From JAVXCQ01 sp036659415 (GTDB taxonomy: Bacteria; Bacillota; Negativicutes; Acidaminococcales; Acidaminococcaceae), in NCBI GenBank assembly GCA_036659415.1, contig JAVXCQ010000012.1, positions 1-62,872 on the forward strand: 62,872 nucleotides of DNA. Reading direction: 5' to 3'. A program made the position numbers and the translations under genes. Position 1 is the stretch's first letter, and the number at the start of each line of letters is the position of its first letter. The notes beneath the pieces are model-generated. The model saw only the letters and a program-made list of their open reading frames with translations, was not told the origin of the DNA and searched no databases. This document shows, piece by piece, positions 16,467 to 26,558 of the stretch.

Positions 16467-18218
16467 TTATTTTATATTGAGCTTGCCTTTATAGACAATG
16501 CCACAAGCCGTATCCACCGTTACTTCGGTACCATCGGTTAGTTTAGTCAACGCACCTGTCGCTCCCACAATAACCGGAATACCATAATTAATGCCGACAA
16601 TCGCCGCCGTAGAAGTAAACCCGCCTTCTTCGGCAATAATGGCACTCGCTTTAGCAGCATAGCGCGCGTTTTCATTTTCCAAACCACAAACCACCAATAC
16701 ATCTCCAGCTTCAAACTTATCACTAAAATCGCTCAGAGTAATGGCTCTACACACTTTACCCACTACAGGTTTTTTACCAACGCCGGTACCTTCTACTAAT
16801 TTTGTTCCCACTTTTATCACCTTAATTAAATTTGTACTTCCCGTTTTTCCTACCGGGACGCCAGCTGTAACAACAGCGAGATTACCTTCACAGATAAATT
16901 TATTTTCTCTAGCACAGGCCACCGACATTTCAATCACTTCATCGGTGTTTTCGGAAGCTGGTCCTAACAGAGGATAGACGCCCCAATACAGTTGCATTCT
17001 GCGTACCTTGTCCATGCGTGGCGACACTGCTACTACCTTAGCTTGTGGACGATATTTGGCAATCATACGGGCAGTGTAACCCGACTCCGTAATGGTAATA
17101 ATCGAATTAGCATCTAATTCTTGTGCTATTTGTACCGTGGCATGACTAATCGCATCAGTCGCATTGACTTGTGCGCCAATACCTTTTTCCCGAAAAATTT
17201 TCACATAGTCCAAAGCTTCTTCTGTGCGCATGGCTATTTTCGCCATCGTTTGCACCGCTTCTAACGGATATTGCCCAGAAGCTGTTTCCCCGCTCAGCAT
17301 AATTACATCCGTACCATCAAAAATAGAATTAGCAATATCACTGGCCTCGGCCCTTGTGGCCCGATAGCTAGTAATCATACTCTCAAGCATTTGGGTAGCC
17401 GTAATCACTGGTTTGCCCGCTTTATTGCATTGCTTAATAATTTCTTTTTGCACCAAGGGCACGACTTCCGCCGGTAATTCAACACCTAAGTCACCCCGTG
17501 CCACCATCACGCCATCGGCAACATTAATAATTTCATTAATATTGCGCACGCCTGCTTCATTTTCTATTTTGGCAATAATGCCTAACTCCGAACCTAAATC
17601 TTCTAATACCTTGCGAATAGCTAGGACATCTGCTGCCTTTTGTACAAAAGAAGCCGCGATATAGTCCATATCTTGCGCTACTGCAAATTTAATATCTTCT
17701 TCATCTGCTGCCGAAAGAAATGGCAACTTCAGCTCCAAACCGGGAATCGCCACCCGTTTACGGGAACTAAGATTACCCCCATGCACCACCTTGGTATAAA
17801 TTTTCGTGCCAGCGATTTTAATTACTTCCAAAGATAATAACCCGTCAGCCAGTAATATAGCATTACCAATCTGTACTTCGACCGGCAAACCTGCATAGTT
17901 GACATGAGCGATAGCTTGCGTACCAATAACATCCTCCGTAGTTAAACAAAATTCATCTCCCGGTGCCAAATGAACTTCATCTTGTGCAAAATTCCCCAAT
18001 CTCATTTCCGGTCCCTTGGTGTCAGCAATCAGTGCCAGCGGTTTTTTAATTTTAGCCGCTGCTAAGCGTACCATAGCAATACGCTGAGCATGATTGGCAT
18101 GATTACCATGGGAAAAATTGAAGCGAGCTATATCCATCCCTGCTGCTAACATTTGTTCTAGAAGCTCTACATTATCGGTACTGGGTCCAACGGTACAAAT
18201 TATTTTTGTTTTTTTCAT
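16467..18218 (-). CDS. pyk: Pyruvate kinase with C-terminal PEP-utilizer domain
   Basis: Last step of glycolysis: PEP + ADP to pyruvate + ATP. 583 aa from the ATG at 18218 (SD AGGAGA, 7 nt; a GTG one codon earlier sits too close). The catalytic barrel begins TKIICTVGPST; RFNFSHG, the metal/substrate segment MVARGDLGVELP and KPVITATQMLESM are intact. The alpha/beta domain is followed by an extra PEP-utilising mobile domain (about residues 480-583, ending GIVYKGKLNIK), as in Bacillus-type enzymes. The TSTAAIVGINYGIPV segment lacks the usual phosphorylatable TCH of that domain. Followed by the unknown helical gene in an apparent operon. Confidence 0.97.
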   Translation of the reverse strand: MKKTKIICTVGPSTDNVELLEQMLAAGMDIARFNFSHGNHANHAQRIAMVRLAAAKIKKPLALIADTKGPEMRLGNFAQDEVHLAPGDEFCLTTEDVIGTQAIAHVNYAGLPVEVQIGNAILLADGLLSLEVIKIAGTKIYTKVVHGGNLSSRKRVAIPGLELKLPFLSAADEEDIKFAVAQDMDYIAASFVQKAADVLAIRKVLEDLGSELGIIAKIENEAGVRNINEIINVADGVMVARGDLGVELPAEVVPLVQKEIIKQCNKAGKPVITATQMLESMITSYRATRAEASDIANSIFDGTDVIMLSGETASGQYPLEAVQTMAKIAMRTEEALDYVKIFREKGIGAQVNATDAISHATVQIAQELDANSIITITESGYTARMIAKYRPQAKVVAVSPRMDKVRRMQLYWGVYPLLGPASENTDEVIEMSVACARENKFICEGNLAVVTAGVPVGKTGSTNLIKVIKVGTKLVEGTGVGKKPVVGKVCRAITLSDFSDKFEAGDVLVVCGLENENARYAAKASAIIAEEGGFTSTAAIVGINYGIPVIVGATGALTKLTDGTEVTVDTACGIVYKGKLNIK

Positions 18219-18311
18219 CACTCATTCTCCTAGCATTACTGTTGGTTACAGAACAACATAAGCAAATTGAAGTCCAGACAAAGCACTACGCTCTATCTGA
18301 ACCTCAATTAA

Positions 18312-18515
18312 TTATCCTTGGAACCTATTTTCGCACAAAATCTCATAGGCTTCTTCAGCCTCTGAAAGTGGCACACTAATCTCAAAGGAACTACCATGCC
18401 CCTTATGTTTAGGATTAACATTATTTATTTGAATTAAAAACCCATTAGCACCCAAGAGTTCCTGAATTTTTTGTGCAGCTTCTTGGCTCGGTGCAATATA
18501 AACAACTTTCCACAT
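18312..18515 (-). CDS. DUF2007-like small protein
   Basis: 67 aa. The opening MWKVVYIAPSQEAAQKIQEL and the ferredoxin-like beta-alpha-beta pattern match small DUF2007-type proteins often found near pyk or pfkA in Firmicutes (from memory). No catalytic residue is evident. GAGGAAAC gives a good SD. It lies between etfA and pyk, same strand. Confidence 0.8.
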   Translation of the reverse strand: MWKVVYIAPSQEAAQKIQELLGANGFLIQINNVNPKHKGHGSSFEISVPLSEAEEAYEILCENRFQG

Positions 18516-18555
18516 ATGTTTCCTCCGTCACCTGAGGACTCCTCTGGCTTCAACC

Positions 18556-19752
18556 TTAGGACTCTTTAAGTGTCTGCACTTTAGCAATAAGCTTAGGTAG
18601 AATAACATTAACGTCACCGACAATGCCGTAATGTGCTACTTTGAAGATCGGAGCATTAGCGTCTTTGTTGATAGCAATAATAATATCAGAGCTACCCATA
18701 CCTGCCAAATGCTGAATAGAACCGGAAATACCACAAGCAAAATATACTTTAGGCGTTACTGTTTTACCAGATTGTCCTACTTGCTGTGGATGTCCAATCC
18801 AGCCTTCGTCTACTACTGCACGGGACCCGCCAACAGCGCCACCCAAAAGGCTAGCCAGCGTTTCTAGGCAACGGAAATTATCCGCTGAACCCATACCACG
18901 ACCACCGGAGCAAATAATCTCTGCCTCATCTAAGGACACGCCACTAACATTAGCCACTTTGTCCTTACTAATTAATTCTGTCCGCGAAACAATGGTTCGT
19001 GGAAGAGTATATTTAATAACTTCGCCGCTACGGCCAGCTTCTGCTACTTGAACCTTAAACACTTTTGGTCTTACCGTACCCATTTGTGGTCTGTTCACAT
19101 CGCAGAGAATAGTTGCCAGAATGTTGCCGCCAAAAGCTGGACGAGTCCATTCCACAATTTTTTCATTATTAATATCAAGTGCTGTACAATCGGCACACAG
19201 ACCGGTATTTAGACGAGCTGCAATCCGTGGTGCCAGATCGCGACCATCGGCAGTAGCTCCTACAAACACTGCATTAGGTTTGTACGCTTTACTTAATTCA
19301 CAAAAAGCATGCGCAAAAAGTTCTGTATTGTAGTCAGCATATTCCTCGCCTTCCACCAGATATACTACATCAGCACCTTGAGCAAAAAGCTTAGCCGGTA
19401 AATCTCCTGCCGCTGCACAAAATAAAACTGCACAACAACGTTCGCCGCTTTTAGTCGCTAAAGCTTGTGCTTCTGCTAGTAATTCATAAGCTACCGGACA
19501 AGGCTCACCATCTTCTAGCTCCACATAAACCCAAATATCTTTATATTCATCAAGATTAACGGTAGCTGTTTTAAGCACCTCGGCGCGCGTAATCGCTTCT
19601 ACTGGGCATTCGCCCACACAAGCGCCACAACTAATACATTTATCTTGGTCAATACTAGCTTTACCCTCTAACATCGTCAGTGCGCCCACTGGGCAGACAC
19701 CGATGCAGGACTCACAACCAATACATTTATCTCTATCTAAAGCAATTGCCAT
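18556..19752 (-). CDS. etfA: Electron transfer flavoprotein alpha subunit with N-terminal 2[4Fe-4S] domain
   Basis: 398 aa from ATG 19752 (SD GAGGTG). An N-terminal ferredoxin domain (about residues 1-60) has two clusters (CIGCESCIGVCP and CISCGACVGECP), then the EtfA domain with the C-terminal FAD-binding region (FACGISGSIQHLAGM, AINKDANAPIF). Such fused EtfA subunits occur in anaerobe Etf complexes linked to lactate dehydrogenase or enoyl-CoA reductases, some of them electron-bifurcating (family knowledge). No acyl-CoA or lactate dehydrogenase lies nearby, so the partner is unknown. Directly downstream of etfB (10 nt). Confidence 0.95.
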   Translation of the reverse strand: MAIALDRDKCIGCESCIGVCPVGALTMLEGKASIDQDKCISCGACVGECPVEAITRAEVLKTATVNLDEYKDIWVYVELEDGEPCPVAYELLAEAQALATKSGERCCAVLFCAAAGDLPAKLFAQGADVVYLVEGEEYADYNTELFAHAFCELSKAYKPNAVFVGATADGRDLAPRIAARLNTGLCADCTALDINNEKIVEWTRPAFGGNILATILCDVNRPQMGTVRPKVFKVQVAEAGRSGEVIKYTLPRTIVSRTELISKDKVANVSGVSLDEAEIICSGGRGMGSADNFRCLETLASLLGGAVGGSRAVVDEGWIGHPQQVGQSGKTVTPKVYFACGISGSIQHLAGMGSSDIIIAINKDANAPIFKVAHYGIVGDVNVILPKLIAKVQTLKES

Positions 19753-19762
19753 TTTCTCCACC

Positions 19763-20557
19763 TCAACGCATAATTATTTTTGCTGCAAGCAACTTGTCTA
19801 CCAAAAGGTCAACCGCTTTTTGTGGATCTTCCTCGGTAATGATTTCATTTTTGATTTCAGGCATAGTCGGAGTGAAGATTTTCAAAACTTTAGTTGGAGA
19901 ACCGGCCAAACCGATAATTTTTTCATCTAGGTTCAAATCCGCCGCACTCCAAACTGGAATTACTGCTTTTCTGGCCTTCATTTTACCTTTAATGCTAGCA
20001 AAACGCGGTTCTTTTTCAGAACGAGTTACTGTAACCAGCGCCGGCATTTGTACGGCAATTGTTTGACTGGTATTTTCATTATCCCTGTCTACTAATAATT
20101 TGCCATTACTTTCTACGATTTTCAAAGCCCCTGTTACTTGTGGTAAATCAAGATGCTCCGCCATTTCTGGTCCCACTTGAGCGGTATCGCCATCAATAGC
20201 TTGCTTTCCGCACAACACCAAGTCATACGCACCAACTTTTGTTACAGCTGCCGCCATGGCATGACTGGTAGCCAGCGTATCTGAGCCAGCTAATGCTCTA
20301 TCACTAATAAGAGCCGCTTCATCAGCACCCATAGCCAGTGCTTCTTTTAAAATCTCGTCCGCTTGTGGCGGTCCCATGGTAATAACGGTAACCTTGGCTC
20401 CGTTAGTATCCTTCAGGATTAAAGCCGCTTCTAAGGCTTGTTTATCAAAAGGATTCATAATACTTGGTATTCCTGAACGAACCAAAGTATTCGTTACCGG
20501 ATCAATCTTAACCTCGGCAGTATCCGGTACTTGCTTCACACACACAACAATATTCAT
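19763..20557 (-). CDS. etfB: Electron transfer flavoprotein beta subunit
   Basis: 264 aa, the normal length. The N-terminus MNIVVCVKQVPDT, the adenine-nucleotide region GKQAIDGDTAQVGPEMAE, and the C-terminal segment FASIKGKMKARK are family hallmarks. It pairs with EtfA as a soluble electron carrier. The SD AGGAGG is strong, and a good promoter lies upstream at 20604-20632. Confidence 0.96.
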   Translation of the reverse strand: MNIVVCVKQVPDTAEVKIDPVTNTLVRSGIPSIMNPFDKQALEAALILKDTNGAKVTVITMGPPQADEILKEALAMGADEAALISDRALAGSDTLATSHAMAAAVTKVGAYDLVLCGKQAIDGDTAQVGPEMAEHLDLPQVTGALKIVESNGKLLVDRDNENTSQTIAVQMPALVTVTRSEKEPRFASIKGKMKARKAVIPVWSAADLNLDEKIIGLAGSPTKVLKIFTPTMPEIKNEIITEEDPQKAVDLLVDKLLAAKIIMR

Positions 20558-20603
20558 AAGAGCCTCCTCGAAATAACCTTTTTAGCACAATTTATACGCA
20601 TTC

Positions 20604-20632
20604 ATTTTATCATTTGCACCAGTGAAACGCAA
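20604..20632 (-). promoter_or_regulatory. Promoter of etfBA
   Basis: On the minus strand TTGCGT, 17 nt, TAAAAT, about 45 nt before etfB. Confidence 0.55.
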
Positions 20633-20644
20633 GTTTTTAGCGGC

Positions 20645-23600
20645 TTAAATGTGGACGGCATTTGGTCCCAATAGTTTTCTCAGTTCTTCCAATAATTTAG
20701 GATTATCTGCGTCCACCCAAAAAGAACTTTCCGTCTTAATAATTTTTTTAGACCCTAGTAAGTGCAAATATACAGTACTTTTACCTTTGTAGGTAATAAA
20801 AATTCGCCGTAGTTCCTGTTGAGTTGCAGCATTTTCCAATTCTTTGGCAATCATGATTTTAACGTCCTTCGCCGGTTCCGCAAGAGCTTTAATCTGCATC
20901 GCCATTAACCGTGGTTCTTCTTCCTCCAATTGAATGCGCCCTTCTACCGTAACCATGCTTTCCAGATGCAAAAAACGATTGCTTTCGGTATAGACTTTTG
21001 GAAAAGCTACTATTTCCACTTTGCCCCCGAAATCCTCCAAGGTGAAAACTGCCATAGTGGAACCGGTTTTAGTTACTCTGATTTTATTGGCAGAGATAAT
21101 GCCCCCCACCGTTACGTACTGCCCATCACGATAACTGCCCAGATTTCTGATTTCCGTCAGTGTTTTAAGCGTTGACCGATATTTATCCAGCGGATGCCCA
21201 GTCACATAAAAGCCAATAATGTCTTTTTCTAGTAGTAACAGCTCATCTTTTTTTATTTCAGCAATATCCGGTAAAACCAGCTCATTAAGTTCTTTGAATT
21301 CTTCCTCGCCAAACAGTCCAATTTGTCCGGAAGAAAGATCCTTTTGCTGACTGGCAGCGATTTCCAAAGCTCTGTCCATTACCGCTAAGAGTTGAGAACG
21401 CTTAGCACCAAAGCTATCCATCGCCCCACATTTAATCAAGTTTTCTACCACTCGTTTATTAGTCGCTCTGGTATCAACCCGCTGGCAAAAATCAATTAAT
21501 GATTTAAAAGGACCTTTGTCCTGCCTAGCATCTAAGACACTTTTAATGGCCGCTTCGCCTACATTTTTAATGCCGGCTAAACCAAATCTGATCACTTGCC
21601 CATCCACAGAAAATCCAGAGCCGCTAATATTAATATCCGGAGGTAACACCTGAATACCCATTTCACGGCAAACATTAATATACCAACTTACTTTGTCCCC
21701 GGCACTGATAAAGCTGTTCAAGGTCGCAGCCATTAGTTCTACCGGATAATGTGCTTTTAAATAAGCAGTTTGATAGGCTACTAACGCATAAGCGGCTGAA
21801 TGGGATTTATTGAAACCATAGCCAGCGAAATGTTGCAAAAGGGCAAAGATTTCTTCCGCTAATTGTGGTGCAAGCTCATGGTATTTACCAGCTCCCTGCA
21901 CAAACTTCTCTTTCATACTGTCCAATTCTTTAGCTTTTTTCTTCCCCATCGCTCGCCGCAAAATATCAGCTTCACCCAAAGAGAACCCTGCTAAAACGGA
22001 GGTAATCTGCATTACCTGCTCTTGATAAAGAATAACACCAAAAGTAGGTTTTAAAACTGGTTCTAGTAACGGATGTAGCAATTTTGCCGTCTTGGTTCCG
22101 TGACGTCCGGCAATAAAGTCTTCTACCATGCCGGTACCCAAAGGTCCTGGGCGATATAGTGCCACCAAGGGAATTAAATCTTCAAAACTTTCCGGAGCTA
22201 AATCTCGCATCAACTGAGTCATACCTGCTGATTCCATTTGGAAAATGCCCGCTGTTTCACCTCGGCAAAGCATTGCACAGGTTTTAGCATCGGCTAAATC
22301 AATACGCTCTAAGTTAATTTTAACCCCCTTATTCACCTCAATCATGTGCAAGGCATCGTCAATAACAGTTAAAGTTCTTAAGCCTAATAGATCCATTTTA
22401 AGAAGGCCTAAACCCTCGGCCTTATCTTTATCATACTGTGTACAAACATAATTATGCTCATCGTCCGCTGTTCTTTGTAATGGTACGTAGTCGGTCAAGT
22501 CGCCTGGGGTAATAACTACACCAGCAGCGTGCGTAGAGGTATGTCTGGGCGAGCCTTCGACTTTTTGTGCAAAATCCAGCATTTGTGCTACTTGTTCATC
22601 ACTATCATACAAGTTCTTTAAATCTTTGGTTTTAAGTGCTTTTGCTAGGGTGATGCCTAATTCATTGGGTATTAATTTATTTACTTGATTAACGGTGGTT
22701 AGTGGTATTTCTAGTGCACGTCCCACATCCTTTACTGCCGCTTTAGCCGCCAAAGTTCCAAACGTAATAATCTGTGCCACGTGCCCAGCGCCGTATTTAC
22801 TAGTAAGGTACTCCACGACTTTTTCCCGTTTAATATAGCAAATATCCACGTCAATATCCGGCATACTTACACGTTCCGGATTAAGAAAACGTTCAAACAA
22901 TAAATCATATTTTAGCGGGTCAATATTCGTAATGCCTAACAAATAAGCCACAATACTCCCGGCAGCAGAACCACGTCCTGGCCCTACTGGAATATCATTT
23001 TCACGACAATGTTTAATAAAATCCCACACAATTAAAAAATACCCGGGATAGCCCATTTTGGCAATAACACCCAGTTCATAATCCAGCCGTTGCTGCTCTG
23101 CCCCAGTTAGCTCTGGATAGCGCTGCGGCATGCCCTCCACGCACAGCTGACGCAAATACTCCATTTCCGTTAACCCAGCCGGCAGTGGAAATTCCGGTAG
23201 TAATAAATGTCCAAATTCCAGTTCCACATTACAACGCTCAGCAATTTTATTGGTATTTGCCAAGGCTTCTGCACAATCCGGAAAACGTTCCTGCATTTCT
23301 TTACTACTTTTTAAATAGAAATTATCGTTGGGAAACTTCATCCGTTTTTCATCGGTAAAACGGGCATTGGTTTGAATACATAACAAAATATCTTGAGCTG
23401 CTGCATCACTTCTACGCACGTAATGAAGATCATTTGTTGCGACTAACCCTACCTTATATTTCGCCGCCAAGCGTTTTAATTCTCGATTAGCAATATTTTC
23501 TTCCGGAATATCATGATTTTGAATTTCCAAGAAAAAATTATCGCGGCCGAAAATGGCCAAATATTCTTGTAAACTAGCTTCTGCCGATTCTAATTCCCCA

Positions 23601-24052
23601 CGGATAATATGTGCTGGGATCTCCCCTGCAATACACGCACTTAAGCAAATAAGCCCCTTGCTATACCGCTGTAAAACTTCCTTGTCAATGCGTGGCTTAT
23701 AGTAAAACCCTTCCAAATGGCCAATCGAAACCACTTTCATCAGATTTTGGTACCCTTCATTGTTTTCCGCCAATAAAATCAGGTGGTACTGATTTTCGCG
23801 TTCCGCATTGGATTTATCATGGCGTGAACCGGAGGTAATATAAACTTCACAGCCAATAATTGGCTTAATTCCCTGTTTTTTGGCTTCTTGATAAAACTCA
23901 ATCGCTCCATACATGACTCCATGGTCCGTAATAGCAATGGACGACATTCCTAGCTCTTTGGTATAGCTAATTAAGTCTTCTATTTTAGAAGCACCGTCCA
24001 ACAAGCTATACTGCGTATGGACATGCAAATGCGTAAAATTTTCGTTCATCAT
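20645..24052 (-). CDS. dnaE: DNA polymerase III alpha subunit (DnaE type)
   Basis: Replicative polymerase subunit, 1135 aa. The PHP domain starts FTHLHVHTQYSLLDG; the polymerase core includes GPGRGSAAGSIVAYLLGITN and MPDIDVDICY (catalytic aspartates). Tandem HhH and an OB-fold domain near the C-terminus (VTVGGIISANKIRVTKTG) complete the DnaE1-like layout. There is no exonuclease domain, so it is not PolC. The AAGGAG SD lies 9 nt before the first ATG. Confidence 0.97.
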   Translation of the reverse strand: MMNENFTHLHVHTQYSLLDGASKIEDLISYTKELGMSSIAITDHGVMYGAIEFYQEAKKQGIKPIIGCEVYITSGSRHDKSNAERENQYHLILLAENNEGYQNLMKVVSIGHLEGFYYKPRIDKEVLQRYSKGLICLSACIAGEIPAHIIRGELESAEASLQEYLAIFGRDNFFLEIQNHDIPEENIANRELKRLAAKYKVGLVATNDLHYVRRSDAAAQDILLCIQTNARFTDEKRMKFPNDNFYLKSSKEMQERFPDCAEALANTNKIAERCNVELEFGHLLLPEFPLPAGLTEMEYLRQLCVEGMPQRYPELTGAEQQRLDYELGVIAKMGYPGYFLIVWDFIKHCRENDIPVGPGRGSAAGSIVAYLLGITNIDPLKYDLLFERFLNPERVSMPDIDVDICYIKREKVVEYLTSKYGAGHVAQIITFGTLAAKAAVKDVGRALEIPLTTVNQVNKLIPNELGITLAKALKTKDLKNLYDSDEQVAQMLDFAQKVEGSPRHTSTHAAGVVITPGDLTDYVPLQRTADDEHNYVCTQYDKDKAEGLGLLKMDLLGLRTLTVIDDALHMIEVNKGVKINLERIDLADAKTCAMLCRGETAGIFQMESAGMTQLMRDLAPESFEDLIPLVALYRPGPLGTGMVEDFIAGRHGTKTAKLLHPLLEPVLKPTFGVILYQEQVMQITSVLAGFSLGEADILRRAMGKKKAKELDSMKEKFVQGAGKYHELAPQLAEEIFALLQHFAGYGFNKSHSAAYALVAYQTAYLKAHYPVELMAATLNSFISAGDKVSWYINVCREMGIQVLPPDINISGSGFSVDGQVIRFGLAGIKNVGEAAIKSVLDARQDKGPFKSLIDFCQRVDTRATNKRVVENLIKCGAMDSFGAKRSQLLAVMDRALEIAASQQKDLSSGQIGLFGEEEFKELNELVLPDIAEIKKDELLLLEKDIIGFYVTGHPLDKYRSTLKTLTEIRNLGSYRDGQYVTVGGIISANKIRVTKTGSTMAVFTLEDFGGKVEIVAFPKVYTESNRFLHLESMVTVEGRIQLEEEEPRLMAMQIKALAEPAKDVKIMIAKELENAATQQELRRIFITYKGKSTVYLHLLGSKKIIKTESSFWVDADNPKLLEELRKLLGPNAVHI

Positions 24053-24102
24053 ATGGCCAATCTCCTTTGTATTAACGGATATCTTTCATTATAACATAAG
24101 AA

Positions 24103-24130
24103 AATCCCAACTGCTTTTGCAGTTGGGATT
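24103..24130 (-). terminator. Terminator between sepF and dnaE
   Basis: Perfect 12-bp stem AATCCCAACTGC with a 4-nt loop, followed on the minus strand by TTTTCTT. Confidence 0.8.
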
Positions 24131-24144
24131 AAATGTTTAGCCTT

Positions 24145-24492
24145 TTACAGCCAAGATTTATTTTTTTTAACTTCTTCTTTATCAATTGTAGCATTAGCAG
24201 GTGCATAAATCATAATATCACTTGTGATTTTTTCTACCTGTGCGCCAATAATATAGCTGACACCATTAAGATAATCAAAAATACGCGTTCTCATCTCTTT
24301 ATCTAGCTCTTCATAAGATACCATCACAGTATCTCCAGCCATCAAAGAGTCAGCATAATTTTTGACATCACTAAATTGCTTTGGTACCCGCACCAAAATG
24401 TTCAAATGCTTAGCTTCTACAAGATAAGGGCCTACAGCGGCTTCCTCTTCTTCAGACTCCCAAAAAAAACTTTTGGCATTCTTCATCAACAT
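24145..24492 (-). CDS. sepF: Cell division protein SepF
   Basis: FtsZ-binding protein of Firmicutes; 115 aa from ATG 24492 (SD GGAGG, 8 nt; the upstream GTG overlaps the SD). A short N-terminal segment (MLMKNAKSFFW) may be the membrane-binding amphipathic helix, followed by an acidic linker. The SepF core has ILVRVPKQFSD, LMAGDTVMVSYEEL, RIFDYLNGVSYIIGA and a C-terminal IMIYAP. Slightly shorter than Bacillus SepF because of a short linker. Confidence 0.92.
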   Translation of the reverse strand: MLMKNAKSFFWESEEEEAAVGPYLVEAKHLNILVRVPKQFSDVKNYADSLMAGDTVMVSYEELDKEMRTRIFDYLNGVSYIIGAQVEKITSDIMIYAPANATIDKEEVKKNKSWL

Positions 24493-24572
24493 TTCTAACG
24501 CCTCCACAAGCTATTTCTGAATATTACTATATTATCTTCGACAGAAAAATACAAACTCCTGCTAAAGATATT

Positions 24573-26387
24573 TTATTTATTTCTGCTGCGTTGACGACCA
24601 CGCTCTACTCGATCAAGAATTGTTTTACGCATCCGGATACTAGTAGGAGTAACTTCTACCAGCTCATCCTCATTAATGTGTTCCAAGGCTTGCTCCAAAG
24701 AAAAAGTTTTGGCCGGAATTAAACGTACAGAGTCATCAGAACCACTGGCACGCATATTACTAACGTGTTTCTTTTTACATGGGTTAACGTCCATGTCATC
24801 TTCACGGGTGTTTTCGCCAATGATTTGTCCTTCATAGACCTTTTGCACAGGAACAACGAACATGACACCACGCTCTTGGGCGTTACCGATACCATAAGCT
24901 GTCGTTTCGCCCGCTTCAAAAGCACAGAGGGAGCCACGGGTTCTGCCCGGAATATCGCCTTTATAAGGTGCAAAACCTGCAAAAACATGGTTCATGACAC
25001 CATTACCTTTAGTATCAGTCAAAAATTGGTTACGGAAACCAATTAAACCACGGGCAGGAATATTGAACTCCATCCGTAAATACCCGGCCATTTCCGTCAT
25101 ATTAGTTAGCTCTGCTTTGCGCAGACCCAAGCCTTCCATTACCGCACCCATGAAATCTTGTGGTACGTCAATCGTTAAAGCTTCCATCGGTTCTAACAGT
25201 TGCCCATTTTCATCTCTATGCATAATTACTTTCGGTTTACCTACTTGTAATTCAAAACCTTCACGACGCATTGTTTCAATCAAGACGGATAAATGTAATT
25301 CACCACGACCGGAAACTTTGAAAGAATCTGGTGTTTCGGTTTCTTCTAGTTTCATGGACACATTCGTTTGCATTTCTTTAAACAAACGGTCACGCAAATG
25401 ACGACTAGTAACAAAAGTACCTTCGCGACCAGCAAAAGGACTGTTGTTGATGGAGAAAGTCATGGACAGTGTTGGCTCGTCGATAGCAATACCGATTAAG
25501 CGTTCAGGCTGTTCAAGATCGGCAATAGTTTCACCGATTTTAGCATCAGCAAGACCAATCAAAGCCACAATATCACCGGCTCCGGCTTCTGGTGCTTCAA
25601 TTCTTTTCAAACCTTGGTAACCATAAAGACGGCCAATTTTAGCTTTGCGCACACCTTCAGCATTCATGATGCTAATGTTTTCACCATTATGAATGGTACC
25701 ACGCACAATACGACCTACAACAATGCGGCCTACATAATCATCATAATCCAGTGTATTAACCAGCATCTGTAGTGGTGCATCTACATCCACATTAGGAGCC
25801 GGAATTGTTTCCAAAATAACTTTGAACAAGGGTTCTAAGCTATCGCTCACTTCGTCCATAGATAATTTGGCAATACCGTTACGAGCAGAGGCTAAAACAA
25901 CCGGAAATTCCAATTGTGTATCATCGGCTTCTAGTTCAATAAATAAGTCTAAAACTTCATCAATAACTTCTTGGACGCGCTGATCCGGACGGTCAATTTT
26001 ATTGATAACAACAATTGGTTTCAAATGTTGTTCCAATGCTTTGCGCAAAACATATTTCGTCTGTGGCATTGGTCCTTCATACGCATCTACCAAAAGTAAA
26101 ACGCCATCAACCATCGTCAATACGCGTTCAACTTCACCGCCAAAGTCCGCATGTCCAGGTGTATCCAATATATTTATTTTCGTTCCATTATGCATAACAG
26201 CTGTATTTTTTGCTAAAATCGTAATACCGCGCTCACGCTCTTGGTCATTAGAATCCATTACTCTTTCAGCAACGTTTTCATTAGCACGAAAAATACCGCT
26301 CTGTTTTAACATGGCATCAACCAATGTCGTTTTACCATGGTCAACGTGGGCAATAATCGCAATATTGCGTAAATCATTTCTAATCAT
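24573..26387 (-). CDS. typA: Ribosome-associated GTPase TypA/BipA
   Basis: Translational GTPase, 604 aa, typical length. G1 AHVDHGKTT is near residue 14; G2 RGITI, G3 DTPGHADF and G4 NKIDRPD follow. The EF-G-like domains and the BipA-specific C-terminal domain (ARGLIGFRNQFLTDTKG, CKKKHVSNMRASGSD) are present. Acts on the ribosome in stress adaptation and assembly. The SD GAGGAAGAA precedes the ATG. Confidence 0.97.
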   Translation of the reverse strand: MIRNDLRNIAIIAHVDHGKTTLVDAMLKQSGIFRANENVAERVMDSNDQERERGITILAKNTAVMHNGTKINILDTPGHADFGGEVERVLTMVDGVLLLVDAYEGPMPQTKYVLRKALEQHLKPIVVINKIDRPDQRVQEVIDEVLDLFIELEADDTQLEFPVVLASARNGIAKLSMDEVSDSLEPLFKVILETIPAPNVDVDAPLQMLVNTLDYDDYVGRIVVGRIVRGTIHNGENISIMNAEGVRKAKIGRLYGYQGLKRIEAPEAGAGDIVALIGLADAKIGETIADLEQPERLIGIAIDEPTLSMTFSINNSPFAGREGTFVTSRHLRDRLFKEMQTNVSMKLEETETPDSFKVSGRGELHLSVLIETMRREGFELQVGKPKVIMHRDENGQLLEPMEALTIDVPQDFMGAVMEGLGLRKAELTNMTEMAGYLRMEFNIPARGLIGFRNQFLTDTKGNGVMNHVFAGFAPYKGDIPGRTRGSLCAFEAGETTAYGIGNAQERGVMFVVPVQKVYEGQIIGENTREDDMDVNPCKKKHVSNMRASGSDDSVRLIPAKTFSLEQALEHINEDELVEVTPTSIRMRKTILDRVERGRQRSRNK

Positions 26388-26411
26388 AAATTTATTCTTC
26401 CTCTCTTTTCA

Positions 26412-26450
26412 AACAAAGAAAAGGATGCTTGTCAATAAGCATCCTTTCTC
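26412..26450 (-). terminator. Terminator after the beta-CASP hydrolase gene
   Basis: The stem AAAGGATGCTT / AAGCATCCTTT with a 6-nt loop is followed on the minus strand by a T-rich run (TTCTTTG). It separates that gene from typA. Confidence 0.8.
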
Positions 26451-26558
26451 ATGACCTAATAATTATATGCTTTTTATCCTATCGTGTCAATAAAGCTACT
26501 GCTTAGGCACAAATTATTCTGCGCAAATCGTGGTAGCCCGCAATAAAGACGTTTATGC

